Shown here piece after piece: positions 42,479 to 53,595 of a stretch of 64,000 nucleotides of DNA. The translations under genes and the position numbers were made by a program. The number at the start of each line of letters is the position of its first letter. Position 1 is the first letter of the stretch. The stretch spans positions 1 through 64,000 of the forward strand of contig JASAND010021268.1 of NCBI GenBank assembly GCA_030248195.1, in the 5' to 3' direction. The DNA is from Trissonchulus latispiculum. Its lineage: Eukaryota > Nematoda > Enoplea > Enoplida > Ironidae. Below the pieces are notes generated by a model. That model searched no databases. It saw nothing but the letters and a program-made list of their open reading frames with translations, and was not told where the DNA came from.

Positions 42479-45400
42479 GTGATAATTTGTTTTGTTTTGA
42501 TTAAAAATCGCTTTTCCCTGGTTCTTTGTTCAACCTAGTCGGTTAGGGCTCCGGTAGCAACTTGCTCCTTTACACGGAGGGTCGGCGCGTCTGCTGAAAT
42601 CAGCAAACTTAGACACAGGATTCCCAAAAGGTGGTTTGTCCAAAATCGGGTATCCTTGTAGCCAACCTGGGTGGGGTCTTGGTTGTGAGTTCGTTTGGCA
42701 AGCGGGGAGTGATTCACAGAATATCAATGGAAACAAGCGGGGTCGATGCTTGTCTTTCCTTTGAGGTTTAACGGTATCAGTTCACAACAGTGAGTTCCGA
42801 TACGTATCTTGATAAACTGATCAAGATTTACAACTGGACAGTTCTTCTGGGCTCCTTCAATGATCAGGGATTAAGATCTCTAACTCGAGATCCTTCACTT
42901 ACTTGTACAGGGAAAAGATTGATCCTGATCCAGTAGCTTTATCCAACAGCTGTGCCCTAGATTAGACGCTTTCTAAAGGCACACTCTAATTTATTAAGAA
43001 TTAATATAATTCTCAACAGATACAATGACTATATAATAGAATAATAATAACAACAATAAACTGTGCTAATGATAATACCAACAATAGGGGTGAGACACTC
43101 TACCGAATATAGATTTACAGATACAAATACAGGTTACAGGGTTGCCAGAGTTGCCAGTTCTAAAGGTAAATTGTTAATTACTTTTAGCCGAGGGACAAGA
43201 CTTTAGCTTATGACTCTTCGTCGTTACCTCTTCTTCTTCTCTTTCTGCACTCTTATTCTCAGCTATGATATCCTACTGCTAAACTCTGTGCTTTCCCTAT
43301 ATGCTTGTGTTCTTGTAGTCTATCTCTTTATCAGTCCTTTAGAACAAGGACAATGCTAATAATAATTATCAACGATAATAATAATAGTAATAATTAATTA
43401 AATTTAACAGGCACACACAAATTCCGGTCCTTGGGTGAGCCCAAGAATGCTGTTCCAATCTCCTGTAGCGGAGCACACAGCGCACTGTTCCCGGATGCTA
43501 TTCGGAGAACCTGAGGGGTCTAACACAGGGGTCGGTCTGGTTGGGAGATGCCTGGTACGGTTATATAAACTTCAACAATTAAGTAATTTAAATAAATTAT
43601 TAATTTATCTTCTTTACAGTCTTCCTTGATTTGTTCCAAATCACAGAATACTTAAGCCAGAAGGGTGGGGATAACAATCCCCTCGGCAAGAATGACAAAA
43701 ATCAGAGTAAAACTCATCTTTTGGAATTGAAAGGATAACGTTCACTTTAGAGTAGCCAAAAATAGAATGTCAAATTCTTTTCTTTAGGTTTTAGGTCCCA
43801 AGCTAGATTCTGGTGCTGCACTTGTACTCGTCTCCGCCTTAACCGTTCCACAAAAAGTCCGAATCGGTTCTCAAAGTACCTTAATAAGCTGATTCTGATC
43901 CAATTAACTATCCAATATCTGTGTCCTTCACTGGACTGACCACAGGCAATCTGACCAACAAATAATAATTCACTGAGAGATCCAATGTACTGACAAGCTG
44001 AGCTAGATTCAGGCAGGAGACTGGTCTGAACTTCCGCACCTGAATCAAATGGGTTAAAACCCATTAGTTACACAATTATGGTGCGGGATTCGAACCCAGC
44101 AACCATTACTCACTTTCTGGCTTTCCAAGATCAAGGCTGAACTTGTGAGACTTAAATTAGCCAAAATAAGCGAAATTTCTGATGTTTTTGGTACAAAATT
44201 GAAAGAATTGAACGTTACATTCCAGTCCTGGAAGCATTTTAACAAAAATACCGTTTTTGAGCAATTTCCTGCCATTCCGTGCAGGAAATTGCAACAAGGA
44301 TGTGATTTCACTTCGTACATTCTGTTTTTACACTGTTCCGGGTTGGAACACCAAGATGAACGTAAATTCATAATCTGTAATGGCTTGACACTACTAGATA
44401 GTTTGTGGCTGTTCTCGTACTTATATAACATAGTTACTTAAATTTTATAACAACCTCAAAGCATTTGGGGCCCTTTTCTGGCCCCAGAGTTCAGGGCAGT
44501 AACAACTCCCTGTAATTGAAATATTGCATGATTTGAAACTAGAATAGTAAAAGATAAAAGGTTGGTTTGATTAGAAGATGGTTCATTCTACCCTATCCAT
44601 ATTTCCTACGTAATTATTTATTATTTTCTTTATTTCAGGTATACTGTTAATTATTACATAATACCGCACAAGATTGCTGATTTTCGATGTCTATTATTGC
44701 CATTTGTGAGTGGTTGACGTATCCTGGATTAATATTAAATGTGAACATTTGTACGGTTGATATTCCAACCGTACTAATTATTAGGTAGCCTGGGTTTGTT
44801 ACTTCTGTTCTCGAACATGGTGCAAAAATGTGAAGCAACACCTAATTATGGTTGCAGTCATTATTACAGGCTGAGCATGAACTGGATTCGGCTGAACGGA
44901 CCCAAAAATGGCAATAACGACCTTTGCTTGCTTCGGAAACAAAACAACAATACATTAGCTAAAGAACTACAATTAATACTATCCTTACGTAATATTACTA
45001 TACTTCTTCCAAATGGAAGGTCTGCAACTGTAGTCATTATTAAGAACTAACTATGAACAGGGCTTAGTCTAACTAATCGGTACCGGCAATAGGGACATCT
45101 ATTTAATTTGGAAATAGAATGACAATACATAACCGGTGAACATTATACTTCCGAGGGCCGTAACTATTCGGTGCGGAACGCGTTCAGTAATGCAAAACTG
45201 ACGGTTTATGGAATCCCTTTTATGCGATTCGTCCGCACTCTTGGTACAGAGTGACTTACGCGGACGAATCGAGGATGTCCCAATACAGACTATCATGGAC
45301 CCAAATACGGGGTCCTTGTGGCCTTAGATCCTGACGCCCACACCTCATTTGCATATTTCCTATTATGAACCAAAACCTAAACTGTTTCTGCATTCACAAC

Positions 45401-46461
45401 TTTCAGACATACATACAAAGTTTAATTACTGTTATTTTCCTGCATACTACCTGAGTTTTGGGATAATTTCGGTGCTTCGCACAATTCACACGTACAGACA
45501 ATCACTATACATTCAGACGATCGCACTCCCGACGATTACGGTGAATTGTATCATACAAATTGTAACATTTACGTACACCTTACACAACTTAATACTTAAC
45601 TACGTAATCTATTCCCTAGCTAAACAGTCTATAACAGCAGGTATACAAGCACTTGGACTACCGAGTAATAAACATTCGTGCTACATTTATACAACATTCG
45701 GACTAGGACACACTCATATCAAATCCTAGATACATTCGTCAACACAACCTCAAACACATCTTGATCCTGCTTAATACCTGAGTTCTCGCTCATTTGACAG
45801 CGCTCGCGACCTTCGTCAGACAGAAGGAATTTCTACGAGTCACAGCGTACACAATCACACAATTCCACAAGAAACATCATTCATACGTTCACACACAAAC
45901 ACACATACATACGGTTTTCTTAACTAACTATTACTTATCTATTCCTAACTATAAACATAATTACAGTTATAAGCAAGGCCTAAAACTAACTATAACTAAC
46001 ACTGTCAATTTCTTAGCTACCATTTTAAGTGTATCTTGATACTGTTAGTTACTAAATTTTAGGAAATTTGTGAAAACATTGAATGCGAGTTTTGGTGATT
46101 CAAAACTCGACTTTTAGCGCAGAAATTTAAGAAGTTTGCAGTATTTTTGGAAAAGGCATTTTGAGAACTTTATGAAAGCCATGTGAGTAATGATTGCCAA
46201 GCAATCATTACTACAAAAACTACTACAACACATTTATATTAATACACAGACAATGGGGCAGGGAAGCCGGTCATTCCCTTTTAAAACTTCTCAATAATTA
46301 ATTAAATATAAAATAACTCATAGCTTTTAGGATTCAGATTAAACATCCTAATTTTTAGAAACCTATTACTTTTAAGAACCGACCTAAAGCTGAAATGAAT
46401 GACATAATACAGAACAGTAAGATTTCTGGATTAACTGCGCCTGGATTAACAATATGGCCGG
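42220..46461. other. Gene-poor stretch, no firm gene
   Basis: Contains a run of more than 25 T at 42449-42478. It also holds degenerate sequence around 42830-42990 and 43855-43940 sharing a TGATCCTGATCCA...CAACAGCTGTG-like pattern. A strong hairpin lies at 45225-45271. On the minus strand at about 44070-44095 is GCTGGGTTCGAATCCCGCAC, a lone tRNA T-arm. No protein family recognised. Confidence 0.4.
45225..45271. repeat. Cruciform-capable hairpin
   Basis: CGATTCGTCCGC and GCGGACGAATCG are perfect 12-bp complements. Between them CACTCT and AGAGTG can form a second stem around TGGTAC. Not part of a recognised gene or element. Confidence 0.55.
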
Positions 46462-46584
46462 TGATGAGAGCGCGGCAACTTCTATCTGACTTAACTATAT
46501 TCCATACATATACATAAAGTAACTATAGGATTGAATCACATTTTTAAAACTAATTTCTTGGTATTCTTAGCATAGTTCACATCA
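46462..46584 (-). repeat. 3' LTR of the Ty3/gypsy element
   Basis: TG...CA bounded, 123 bp, about 98% identical to the 5' LTR. Confidence 0.9.
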
Positions 46585-46613
46585 TCTTCCTCTTCCCAAA
46601 TGGTTTTGTGGAG

Positions 46614-49600
46614 CTAGCGATTGGCTTGGCGTCGTTTTAGCAGTGCTTCGTATTCCATTGGGAGCAAAGGATTTCTTGGCTGTCTCTGTCTTAAGGGATA
46701 TCTTCTTTCTTGTGGTTGGATAGGTTCTGGCTGCGGTGCTTGTTCATGCTGACCAGGACCCTGATCAGCGGCAGGAAGAACATCTGGCATTTCGTCAAAG
46801 TTCCAAGCTCCGTCAGTCTGGGAGGCACCCCCGGTATTCCCGGCAGAACGGATTTGGTCGCAATGCCGAATGAAATTGCGGCCCCGTACCCGAACCTCGT
46901 ACATTAACCGACCTTTCTTTCTCACCACCTCACCCAACAGCCAGGATCCCTCTTTGCTTGATTTGGTCCAGACGCGTTGCCCAACTCGAAATCGTCTTTT
47001 TGGGTCCGCTGAACCAACTTCAAGTTCTTCTTTCTTGGTAAATGCCAAGCGAAGTCGAGTCTTGATTTCTCGACCAAGCAGGAGCTTGCTGGGGGTTTGT
47101 CCTGTTACGGTATGTGGAGTTGACCGATACGACAACAAAAACTGTTGAAGTTTCAAGGATGCAGAGCTCTGTTTCTTTAGGTGTGTCTTTAAGATCCTAA
47201 CAAATGATTCGGCTTCTCCGTTGGAACTTGGATGATATGGAGCCGTGGTAATGTGTCGAATCCCATTGTCTGCACAAAATGCTTTAAAGGCATGCCCAAC
47301 AAATGATGGGCCATTGTCGCTGACTATTGTGGTTGGCAACCCGAAACGAGAAAATACGCTTCTCAGAGCGGTTACCGTTACCTCCGCCGTTGACGAGTTG
47401 AGTGGAATTACCTCGGGCCATTTCGAGAATGCGTCTACCAAGATAAGGTACATCTTGCCGTCCACTGGACCTGCATAGTCTACATGTACCCTATCCCAAG
47501 GCGTAGCGGGTTTAGGCCAGGTCATTGTTTCGGAAGGCGGGAAACTTTGGCCTTTGGCACATTGACTGCATCCGGAAACTTTCTGTTCTATTTCCGAATT
47601 CATCGTGGGCCACCAGCAAAGCTGTCTAGCTAAGCTTTTAGTTTTGGCAATACCATGATGTCCGGCATGTAGTTCATTTAAAATGGTGGATTGGTACGTA
47701 ATCGGTACGATAATCCGATCTCTCCAGTATACGCATCCATTCTGGACGGAAATCTCTGATTTTCGCTGATGATATGGTCGGAAAGCGTCACCGTCTACCC
47801 TGAGTGGCCATCTTGTTTCCACATAGGACTTTATTTTCGACAGCACCGGATCTTCTAGGGAAGCCCTTTGTAGTTCGGCGAAAGAAACTTCCGTACCCTG
47901 GGCAACAAAACATATCTTTGTTATGTCTTTGGTTTCCAAACTTTCAGCTTCTTTCGTTGTAGCTACCGGAAGTCTTGATAAGCAATCTGCGTTCGCGTTG
48001 TTCGCAGAACTTTTGTACTCTATTGTGTAGTTGTATGCTGAAAGTAGAATTGCCCATCTTTGCAGTCGATTTGCAGCATATTGCGGTACTCCGGTTTGGG
48101 GAGCAAATATCTTCGTGAGCGGCTTGTGATCTGTATACAATGTGAATGATCTTCCGATGAGGTATCTGTAGAACTTTTTGAAGCCGAAGATTATGGCCAA
48201 GGCCTCCTTTTCTATTTGGGAGTACTTCCTTTCTGCATCAGACAAGGTTTTAGAAGCCGCGGATACTATCTTCTCTCCATCTTTAGTGCGATGTGAAAGA
48301 ATGGCTCCTACGCCCAGATCAGATGCGTCACAAGCCAATACCAAAGGCAATTTAGGGTCGTAGTGAGCTAAGACTTTGGTTGACGACAGACTACTTTTTA
48401 GGTCTTGGAAAGCTTGGCTGTGCTTCTGATCCCACTTCCACTGAACTCCTTTCTTTAGCAAATCTGTTAGTATAGCTGTAGTGGAAGATAGATTTGGTAT
48501 GAACTTCGCGTAGTAGTTTATCATCCCCAAAAAGCTTTTGAGTTGTGACGAGTTTTGTGGCTCGGGCAGATTTAGGATAGCCTTCACTTTGTGTTCAATT
48601 GGAGTGATGCCTTGCCCACTAAGGTTCAGCCCAAGATAAGGTATAGTTGGTTTCAGAAATTCGCACTTAGGCAGGCCTAAGCGAACTCCATGTTGTCTCA
48701 GGCGTCGAAACACTTGCTCCAAGTTTTTCAGATGATCCTGAGTCGTGGCACCCGTTATGACAATGTCGTCGAGAAACCAAGCAACACCCGGCAATCCAGT
48801 GAGCATTCGGTCCATCTGCTTCTGAAAAATGGCAGGGGCGCTGGAAACACCAAATGGCAATCGGCGGAATCTGAAAAGTCCAAGGTGGGTGTTGATGACG
48901 CAGAGTTGTTGACTTTCTACGTCCAATTCATACTGATTATATGCCCTTGACATGTCCAACTTTGAAAATTTGGTGCCTTTATCCAGTTTCATCACCAATT
49001 CTTCTCTTGTTGGTAGAGGATATTGATCCACAGCAAGGAATGGATTGATGGTGACTTTGAAGTCGGCACACACCCGTACCGAGCCATCTGGCTTTAAAAT
49101 TGGAACGATGGGAGCAGCCCAATCACTTGTATCAATTGGTTCCAAAATTCCATCGTTGATATCTCTTTGAATCGACTTTTTGACGCCATCTTCTAAAGCA
49201 TACGGAATTGGCCTTGGTCGGAAGAACTTTGGAGTTGCGCCCTCTTTCAGGGTAATGTGTGCTTTCGCATTGTCGAATTTTCCCAAATCTGGTTTGAATA
49301 AATCTTTATATTCATCCAGCAAATCATTCAATCTTGAGGCTTCTTGAGCTTCATTCTGTAGTTGAGATACTGACACTTTTTGCTTCAGACTTCCCCAATC
49401 CAACTGGATTCGATTTAACCAATCCCGACCAAAAAGAGGCGGTCCAGGTGATTTAGCCACCACTATCGGCAATTTAGGATAGAACTGATCCTGATAGAGG
49501 ACGTCGACTGTCGTTTCACCCAGAACAGGGATTTTGGATCCATCATATCCTTTAAGTTGAATCTGTGTCTTTGTTAGCTGCAGGTCATGAAATTTTTCTT

Positions 49601-50558
49601 CCCACACTTTGTTAGGAATGATCGTGATTCCTGCTCCAGTGTCCAGCTCCATAGACAGTGGCCGACCCTCCAGATTTAGGTTAACTGTTAGTGGTGCACT
49701 ACAGGTAACTGTATGCACATAATAGATTGGCGGATCTTCATCAAAGCTGTCTTCTTTAGGGTGACTTTCTGCCTGTTCATTTACAAAATGAGCGGTACCA
49801 ACCTTTTTGTGACCTTTCGGTTTTCTACAGGCTGCATTGATGTGTCCTTTAATGCCACAATTATGGCACGTTGCATTTTTGAAGTAACAGTCCTTGCTGT
49901 CATGGTTGTTTTTGCCGCATCGTGTGCAGATTTGAGTAGACTTGGTAGGTTTCGGAAATTTCGGGGGTCGCTTTGTATCTTTGTAGTGACCTGATGTGAC
50001 CTTGTTTACTTGTGACGTTGATTCACTTCCTTGTGACTTTTGTAGTAGTTTAGCATTACTGGCTGCCATTTCCATACTTTGTGCTAGTTCAAAGGCTCTG
50101 TTGAGGCATATATCCCTTTCACCCAGCAACTTGCGCTGAATACCGTCGTTGTTTAAGCCACAGATAAACCTGTCTCGTAGGGTTTCGTCAAGATCGTTGA
50201 ACTCGCAGTAAAGGGCCAATTTGCGCAGTTGGGCTAGGAATTGGCTAATGGATTCGCCACTTTGTTGTCGTCGATTGTGAAACTTGAATCTTTCAGCAAT
50301 CTTCAGTGGACGTGGCTCAAAGTGTTGACGAAGGGTTTCCTTTAATTGATCCAAAGGTAAGTCACCAGGATTGGCTGGGGCTACCAAGGATTTCAACAGT
50401 GAAAAAGTACTTGAGCCTATGGTGCTTAGAAACACCGCCCGTTTCCGAACATCTTCTTGGATATTGTTCGCTATAAGGAACTGATCCAATCTTTCCATAT
50501 ATGTGGTCCAGTTCTCTTCTGTACTGTCAAATGAATTTAGTTGGCCAATCATAGCCAT
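46614..50558 (-). CDS. gag-pol: Ty3/gypsy Gag-Pol polyprotein
   Basis: One uninterrupted frame for the structural and enzymatic proteins of the element. It is about 1314 residues from the ATG at 50558, which has a good context (CTGCCATGGCT). The frame itself stays open without ATG into the 5' LTR. A Gag domain is followed by two CCHC knuckles (CTRCGKNNHDSKDC and CHNCGIKGHINAAC, about residues 208-245), then an aspartic protease (ELDTGAG, about 305). Reverse transcriptase has FLDD instead of YxDD (about 595), and RNase H follows (ACDASDLGVG, about 740). Integrase has an HHCC zinc domain (about 965) and DDE residues in VDYAGP, SDNGPSF and NGEAESF (about 1025-1115). The tail is rich in P, Q and R. 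No stop or frameshift, so the copy could be active. Confidence 0.95.
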   Translation of the reverse strand: MAMIGQLNSFDSTEENWTTYMERLDQFLIANNIQEDVRKRAVFLSTIGSSTFSLLKSLVAPANPGDLPLDQLKETLRQHFEPRPLKIAERFKFHNRRQQSGESISQFLAQLRKLALYCEFNDLDETLRDRFICGLNNDGIQRKLLGERDICLNRAFELAQSMEMAASNAKLLQKSQGSESTSQVNKVTSGHYKDTKRPPKFPKPTKSTQICTRCGKNNHDSKDCYFKNATCHNCGIKGHINAACRKPKGHKKVGTAHFVNEQAESHPKEDSFDEDPPIYYVHTVTCSAPLTVNLNLEGRPLSMELDTGAGITIIPNKVWEEKFHDLQLTKTQIQLKGYDGSKIPVLGETTVDVLYQDQFYPKLPIVVAKSPGPPLFGRDWLNRIQLDWGSLKQKVSVSQLQNEAQEASRLNDLLDEYKDLFKPDLGKFDNAKAHITLKEGATPKFFRPRPIPYALEDGVKKSIQRDINDGILEPIDTSDWAAPIVPILKPDGSVRVCADFKVTINPFLAVDQYPLPTREELVMKLDKGTKFSKLDMSRAYNQYELDVESQQLCVINTHLGLFRFRRLPFGVSSAPAIFQKQMDRMLTGLPGVAWFLDDIVITGATTQDHLKNLEQVFRRLRQHGVRLGLPKCEFLKPTIPYLGLNLSGQGITPIEHKVKAILNLPEPQNSSQLKSFLGMINYYAKFIPNLSSTTAILTDLLKKGVQWKWDQKHSQAFQDLKSSLSSTKVLAHYDPKLPLVLACDASDLGVGAILSHRTKDGEKIVSAASKTLSDAERKYSQIEKEALAIIFGFKKFYRYLIGRSFTLYTDHKPLTKIFAPQTGVPQYAANRLQRWAILLSAYNYTIEYKSSANNANADCLSRLPVATTKEAESLETKDITKICFVAQGTEVSFAELQRASLEDPVLSKIKSYVETRWPLRVDGDAFRPYHQRKSEISVQNGCVYWRDRIIVPITYQSTILNELHAGHHGIAKTKSLARQLCWWPTMNSEIEQKVSGCSQCAKGQSFPPSETMTWPKPATPWDRVHVDYAGPVDGKMYLILVDAFSKWPEVIPLNSSTAEVTVTALRSVFSRFGLPTTIVSDNGPSFVGHAFKAFCADNGIRHITTAPYHPSSNGEAESFVRILKTHLKKQSSASLKLQQFLLSYRSTPHTVTGQTPSKLLLGREIKTRLRLAFTKKEELEVGSADPKRRFRVGQRVWTKSSKEGSWLLGEVVRKKGRLMYEVRVRGRNFIRHCDQIRSAGNTGGASQTDGAWNFDEMPDVLPAADQGPGQHEQAPQPEPIQPQERRYPLRQRQPRNPLLPMEYEALLKRRQANR

Positions 50559-50604
50559 GGCAGAAATTAGAGTCAAAGTACAGAACAGATTTCCAGTGCG
50601 CCAA

Positions 50605-50727
50605 TGATGAGAGCGCGGCAACTTCTATCTGACTTAACTATATTCCATACATATATATAAAGTAACTGTAGGATTGAATCACATTTTTAAAACTAATTTC
50701 TTGGTATTCTTAGCATAGTTCACATCA
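50605..50727 (-). repeat. 5' LTR of the Ty3/gypsy element
   Basis: TG...CA bounded, 123 bp. On the minus strand it contains TTTATATATATG, the likely TATA box. Confidence 0.9.
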
Positions 50728-50745
50728 TCCAAAAGCCACCATCAC

Positions 50746-51045
50746 ATGGTGACCTGTTTTGGCTACTCTCCCTGTGTGGGGGGGGAAGGTGCTTTGTTGC
50801 CCTTCCCGTGGGGGGGGGGGGAGAGGGTAGGTGTCGGTTTAAAGGGGCGTTGGGGGGGGGGGGGCACGTATATCGCCCCGCCGGCCCCCCGGGGGGGGGG
50901 GGGGCCCCCCCCGGAAGGTTGGGGGGCGGCGGGGGGTGGGGGTGTTGTTGGTTCTTGTTTTTGGTGGGGGGGGGGGGGTTGTGGTTGTGTATATGTTCTT
51001 TTTTTCTTTTTTTTTTTCCCTTCTTGTGTTTTTGGGGTTTATTTG
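50746..51045. other. Anomalous G-run tract, likely poor-quality assembly
   Basis: Repeated runs of 8-13 G mixed with T-rich words, ending in long T runs around 51000-51018. No terminal repeats and no coding sense. It starts within 20 bp of the outer LTR edge. Strong strand bias and homopolymers point to low-quality gap filling, though a true G-quadruplex-forming satellite cannot be excluded. Confidence 0.5.
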
Positions 51046-51544
51046 ATTCGAATTATTATTATTCGAATTATCACACCTGCTTGAAAGATCTAGGTTCTAT
51101 AACATTCCGCCGGCTATGAAAATTTTGATGATTTCAAGTCCTGTTCGAGCGCTGCATTCAAGCAAATCCAGAGCCGGCTGTAGTTCGTCGGCGGAAAAAT
51201 CGTTCGACCAGGTGATGTGGGAGGTGATATGCATTAAAATAACGTATAGTAACTCCGGCTTAGAATCAATACTTGCACCTAGAAATCAATAAGCTGCTTT
51301 TCTGCAATGAAAGTTTAGCAAAAATTTGTACTTTTCCCGAGTCTGACGGCTTTTAACTTTTTGTTGGTACATCGGAGACCCAAAATTGCGCATTCAAAAA
51401 TGGAGAGAATATAATTCTCTATCGATTGGTGGTAGTCCCATCTCTCTAGGTGGTCTCAGTGAAAAATGGCAGCCAAAAATGTAAAATTGGTCTTTTTGAG
51501 CTGATTTCTCCGAGAAGTCTTGGGCAGAAGAGGATTAATGTGGT

Positions 51545-51620
51545 AGGAGTATCGTTACTCAATGCACTGAAAAGGAGCCCGTTAGTGGCTTACTCTTCTT
51601 CTTCTTATGCATAGTGCAAT
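51545..51620. repeat. Lone foldback arm (family of 1016-1420)
   Basis: CGTTACTCAATGCACTGAA, then GCCCGTTAGTGGCTTACTCTTC and GTGCAATTA, follows in order the right arm of the element at 1016-1420. Confidence 0.6.
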
Positions 51621-51875
51621 TAACTGTTCTTTGAATGGAGTATGGTCAAGCTTTAGTTGAGTTCAAAGATCTAATTACAACTCTACTCTACACTACCCTT
51701 ACTCATTGTGGAAAAGGCCCCCAGTTATCGTTATGACTTTGGAAATCTTTGGTTGATTATGCCGCAGAAAATTGTCTTATTCAGTTCACCTCCCTAATAT
51801 TCAAGCCTCTTGCTTCGTCTTGAGTAAAACTTTACTGTCTGTTAATATATTTCGCTTTGACTGTGAAAATATTTC

Positions 51876-51881
51876 TTTATT
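51876..51881 (-). promoter_or_regulatory. Poly(A) signal abutting a stop codon
   Basis: On the minus strand AATAAA begins at the first base after the TAA of the secreted-protein gene. This implies a 3' untranslated region of only about 10-30 bases if it is used. Confidence 0.5.
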
Positions 51882-52250
51882 TTAGTCTTTTCTAGTTTTC
51901 CTACTTTTCATTCCACGTCTGTTTTTTCTTGCCTTTCCTGGCTTCCTCTGTTGTCTTCCTTTCCGACCCTTTCTTTGTTTATAGTCCTGTCGTCCCCCTT
52001 TTCCCGCTTTTCCTTTTCCTTCTTTCCTCTGTTTCCCCTTTCTTCTCCGATTTCGTTTTTTGCTGGCGGCAATATCAGTTGGTTCCAGCGGACAGCAGTA
52101 TCCGCAATCCGTTTGTATGGCACAATTCTTGTCTGGTTCTGTATCACAACTTTCCAAACAAGTGGCCTTTTGTTCCCAACAGGTTTCCTGCAGGCACCAA
52201 CTCCCGAAAATCAGAAAAAAGAAATAGAAATATAAGACTGAAGCTTTCAT
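51882..52250 (-). CDS. Small secreted cysteine-rich protein with Lys/Arg tail
   Basis: 122 residues in one exon, ATG to TAA. Residues 1-20 are a signal peptide (basic start, VLYFYFFFLIFG core). A compact module follows with cysteines at 19 or 24, 31, 35, 43, 49, 52 and 53, spacing C-x6-C-x3-C-x7-C-x5-C-x2-CC. From about residue 63 to the end the chain is almost only K, R, G and Q, with RKGK and KGRKGR-type repeats and many possible dibasic cleavage sites. The layout suggests an extracellular, heparin- or matrix-binding protein or a precursor. No named family recognised. Single-exon structure and AATAAA directly after the stop fit a real transcript, but an upstream exon is possible. Confidence 0.6.
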   Translation of the reverse strand: MKASVLYFYFFFLIFGSWCLQETCWEQKATCLESCDTEPDKNCAIQTDCGYCCPLEPTDIAASKKRNRRRKGKQRKEGKGKAGKGGRQDYKQRKGRKGRQQRKPGKARKNRRGMKSRKTRKD

Positions 52251-52319
52251 TGCTGAGACTGCAGACTGCGCTTTCTAACAAAACTGTGCAACACTCTACT
52301 GAATTTTAGCTCTAACATA

Positions 52320-53098
52320 AACTGCACACAACTAAGGAGATGATTTCTTGGTTTCGGATCATAAAATTCAATGCTTAAACAGATTCACTTTTAATGAGTA
52401 AAGTAGAATCTAACGTACGTAGCCTTTTATGTGCTTTAACATTCATTTCTTTTCAATACATTGCAACTGTTTTGCGATAGATAGTTGTTACTAGCACAGA
52501 ACACAATGAAAATAGCATTGTGTTAAAAAACATTTATGAATAAATTGCCGTAAGACTATCTGAGGCCACAAACGACAACGGTTATAACGTGACGAAATAT
52601 GAAGTAATAGGACAAAACAAATTTAGAAACTAGCACATCTTACAAAAAAGGCATTATTGAACCATTATTGTATCACATGTGTAAATAACAAGAAAATAGA
52701 AAAAGAAGATTAACGCTCAGTCATCAAATGATGCACTGTTAATGATTTATAAACACTGGGTTGGGATTATCAATAGGCCACGTGAATTGCATTTCCTTTT
52801 ACCAAAGTGTTCACAACCACATAACACCAAAAGAATGTAAGAAACCTAACCATTGTTATTGAATTAGCAAGAGGTTATTATTAATTAACTAACTAGTTTT
52901 GGCTCTGAGCTAACTACGCTAAGACTTAGAAAAGATTTCTTTTACTATGTATGTTTCGGTTTAATCGTGTCCGCAGCTAACATCTATTTTAGTCATCATC
53001 GGTTTTTGTTAATTTGGAATCTGAAATAAATACGGCAATATACACAAATTCTCAAGGGCCATCTGGCAGTTTACATAGAATGTTTCGCTGGTTAAAAA
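52320..53098. other. 5' flank of the secreted-protein gene
   Basis: AT-rich. No gene or clear promoter element recognised. Confidence 0.4.
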
Positions 53099-53595
53099 TT
53101 ATAGCTTGGATAAAAAAAAAAATGTGTGTGTGAGAGGAGTTTTGTATATATTGTAAGGGTGGTAATTGGGGTGTGATGGGTGTGTTTTTAGAGGATTTGG
53201 TCGGATGGGATGATGGGGGAGAGAAGGAATTGAATTGGCGAAGGCACGGGGGAGGGGAGGGATAGGGGAACCTGTTTGTACACTTCTTGGAGGGTACAAA
53301 TATATATTATGCTGTGGATATTGGTGAAGGGAGATTGAAGTCCAGGTGTTGAATAGCGAATCTTATAAGTTTCGGTTTGGGGTAGTGGGGGGGGGGGGGG
53401 GGTGTAGTTTTAAGGGGGGAGGGGGGGGGAGAGGAGAAGGGAGAGGGGGGGGTGGGGGAGGGGGGGGAGGAGGGGATGGGGGTGTGTGGGGGGAAAGGGG
53501 TATTAAATGTGAAGGGGGTGGGTGTGGGGGGAGGGGTTGGGGAGGGGGGGGGGGATTTTTTGGCTTGTGTTTTTATTTTTTTTTTTTTTGTTGTT
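53099..53595. other. Second anomalous G-run tract
   Basis: First GT-rich, then dominated by G runs (53390-53560), ending in a T run. Same character as 50746-51045 and equally without termini or coding sense. Together they bracket the 51.05-53.1 kb segment. Confidence 0.5.

Larger units (their letters stand above)
46462..50727 (-). mobile_element. Ty3/gypsy LTR retrotransposon (short-LTR, mag-like)
   Basis: Two 123-bp LTRs (46462-46584 and 50605-50727) differ at 2 positions and have TGATG...CATCA ends. On the coding (minus) strand the primer binding site TGGCGCACTGGAA starts one base after the 5' LTR (50603). A polypurine tract GGGAAGAGGAAGA abuts the 3' LTR. A single intact gag-pol frame fills the interior. 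Short LTRs and one continuous frame fit the mag-type branch of Ty3/gypsy. No target duplication is visible, and the right flank enters a doubtful G-rich tract. Confidence 0.92.

Noticed and set aside
42720..43960. A pair of LTRs suggested by two GATCCTGATCCA-like blocks
   Set aside because: The similarity is weak and short, with no TG...CA ends, PBS or PPT.
44060..44130. tRNA gene on the minus strand suggested by GGTTCGAATCCCGC
   Set aside because: Only the T arm is recognisable; no A box or acceptor pairing could be found, so at most a tRNA-derived remnant.
46614..50621. Start of the first gag-pol upstream of 50558, inside the LTR
   Set aside because: The upstream part has no ATG (the frame opens with TTG) and encodes LTR and primer-site sequence.
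50746..51119. Gly-rich frames in the G tract
   Set aside because: Homopolymer translation in sequence that is probably an assembly artefact.
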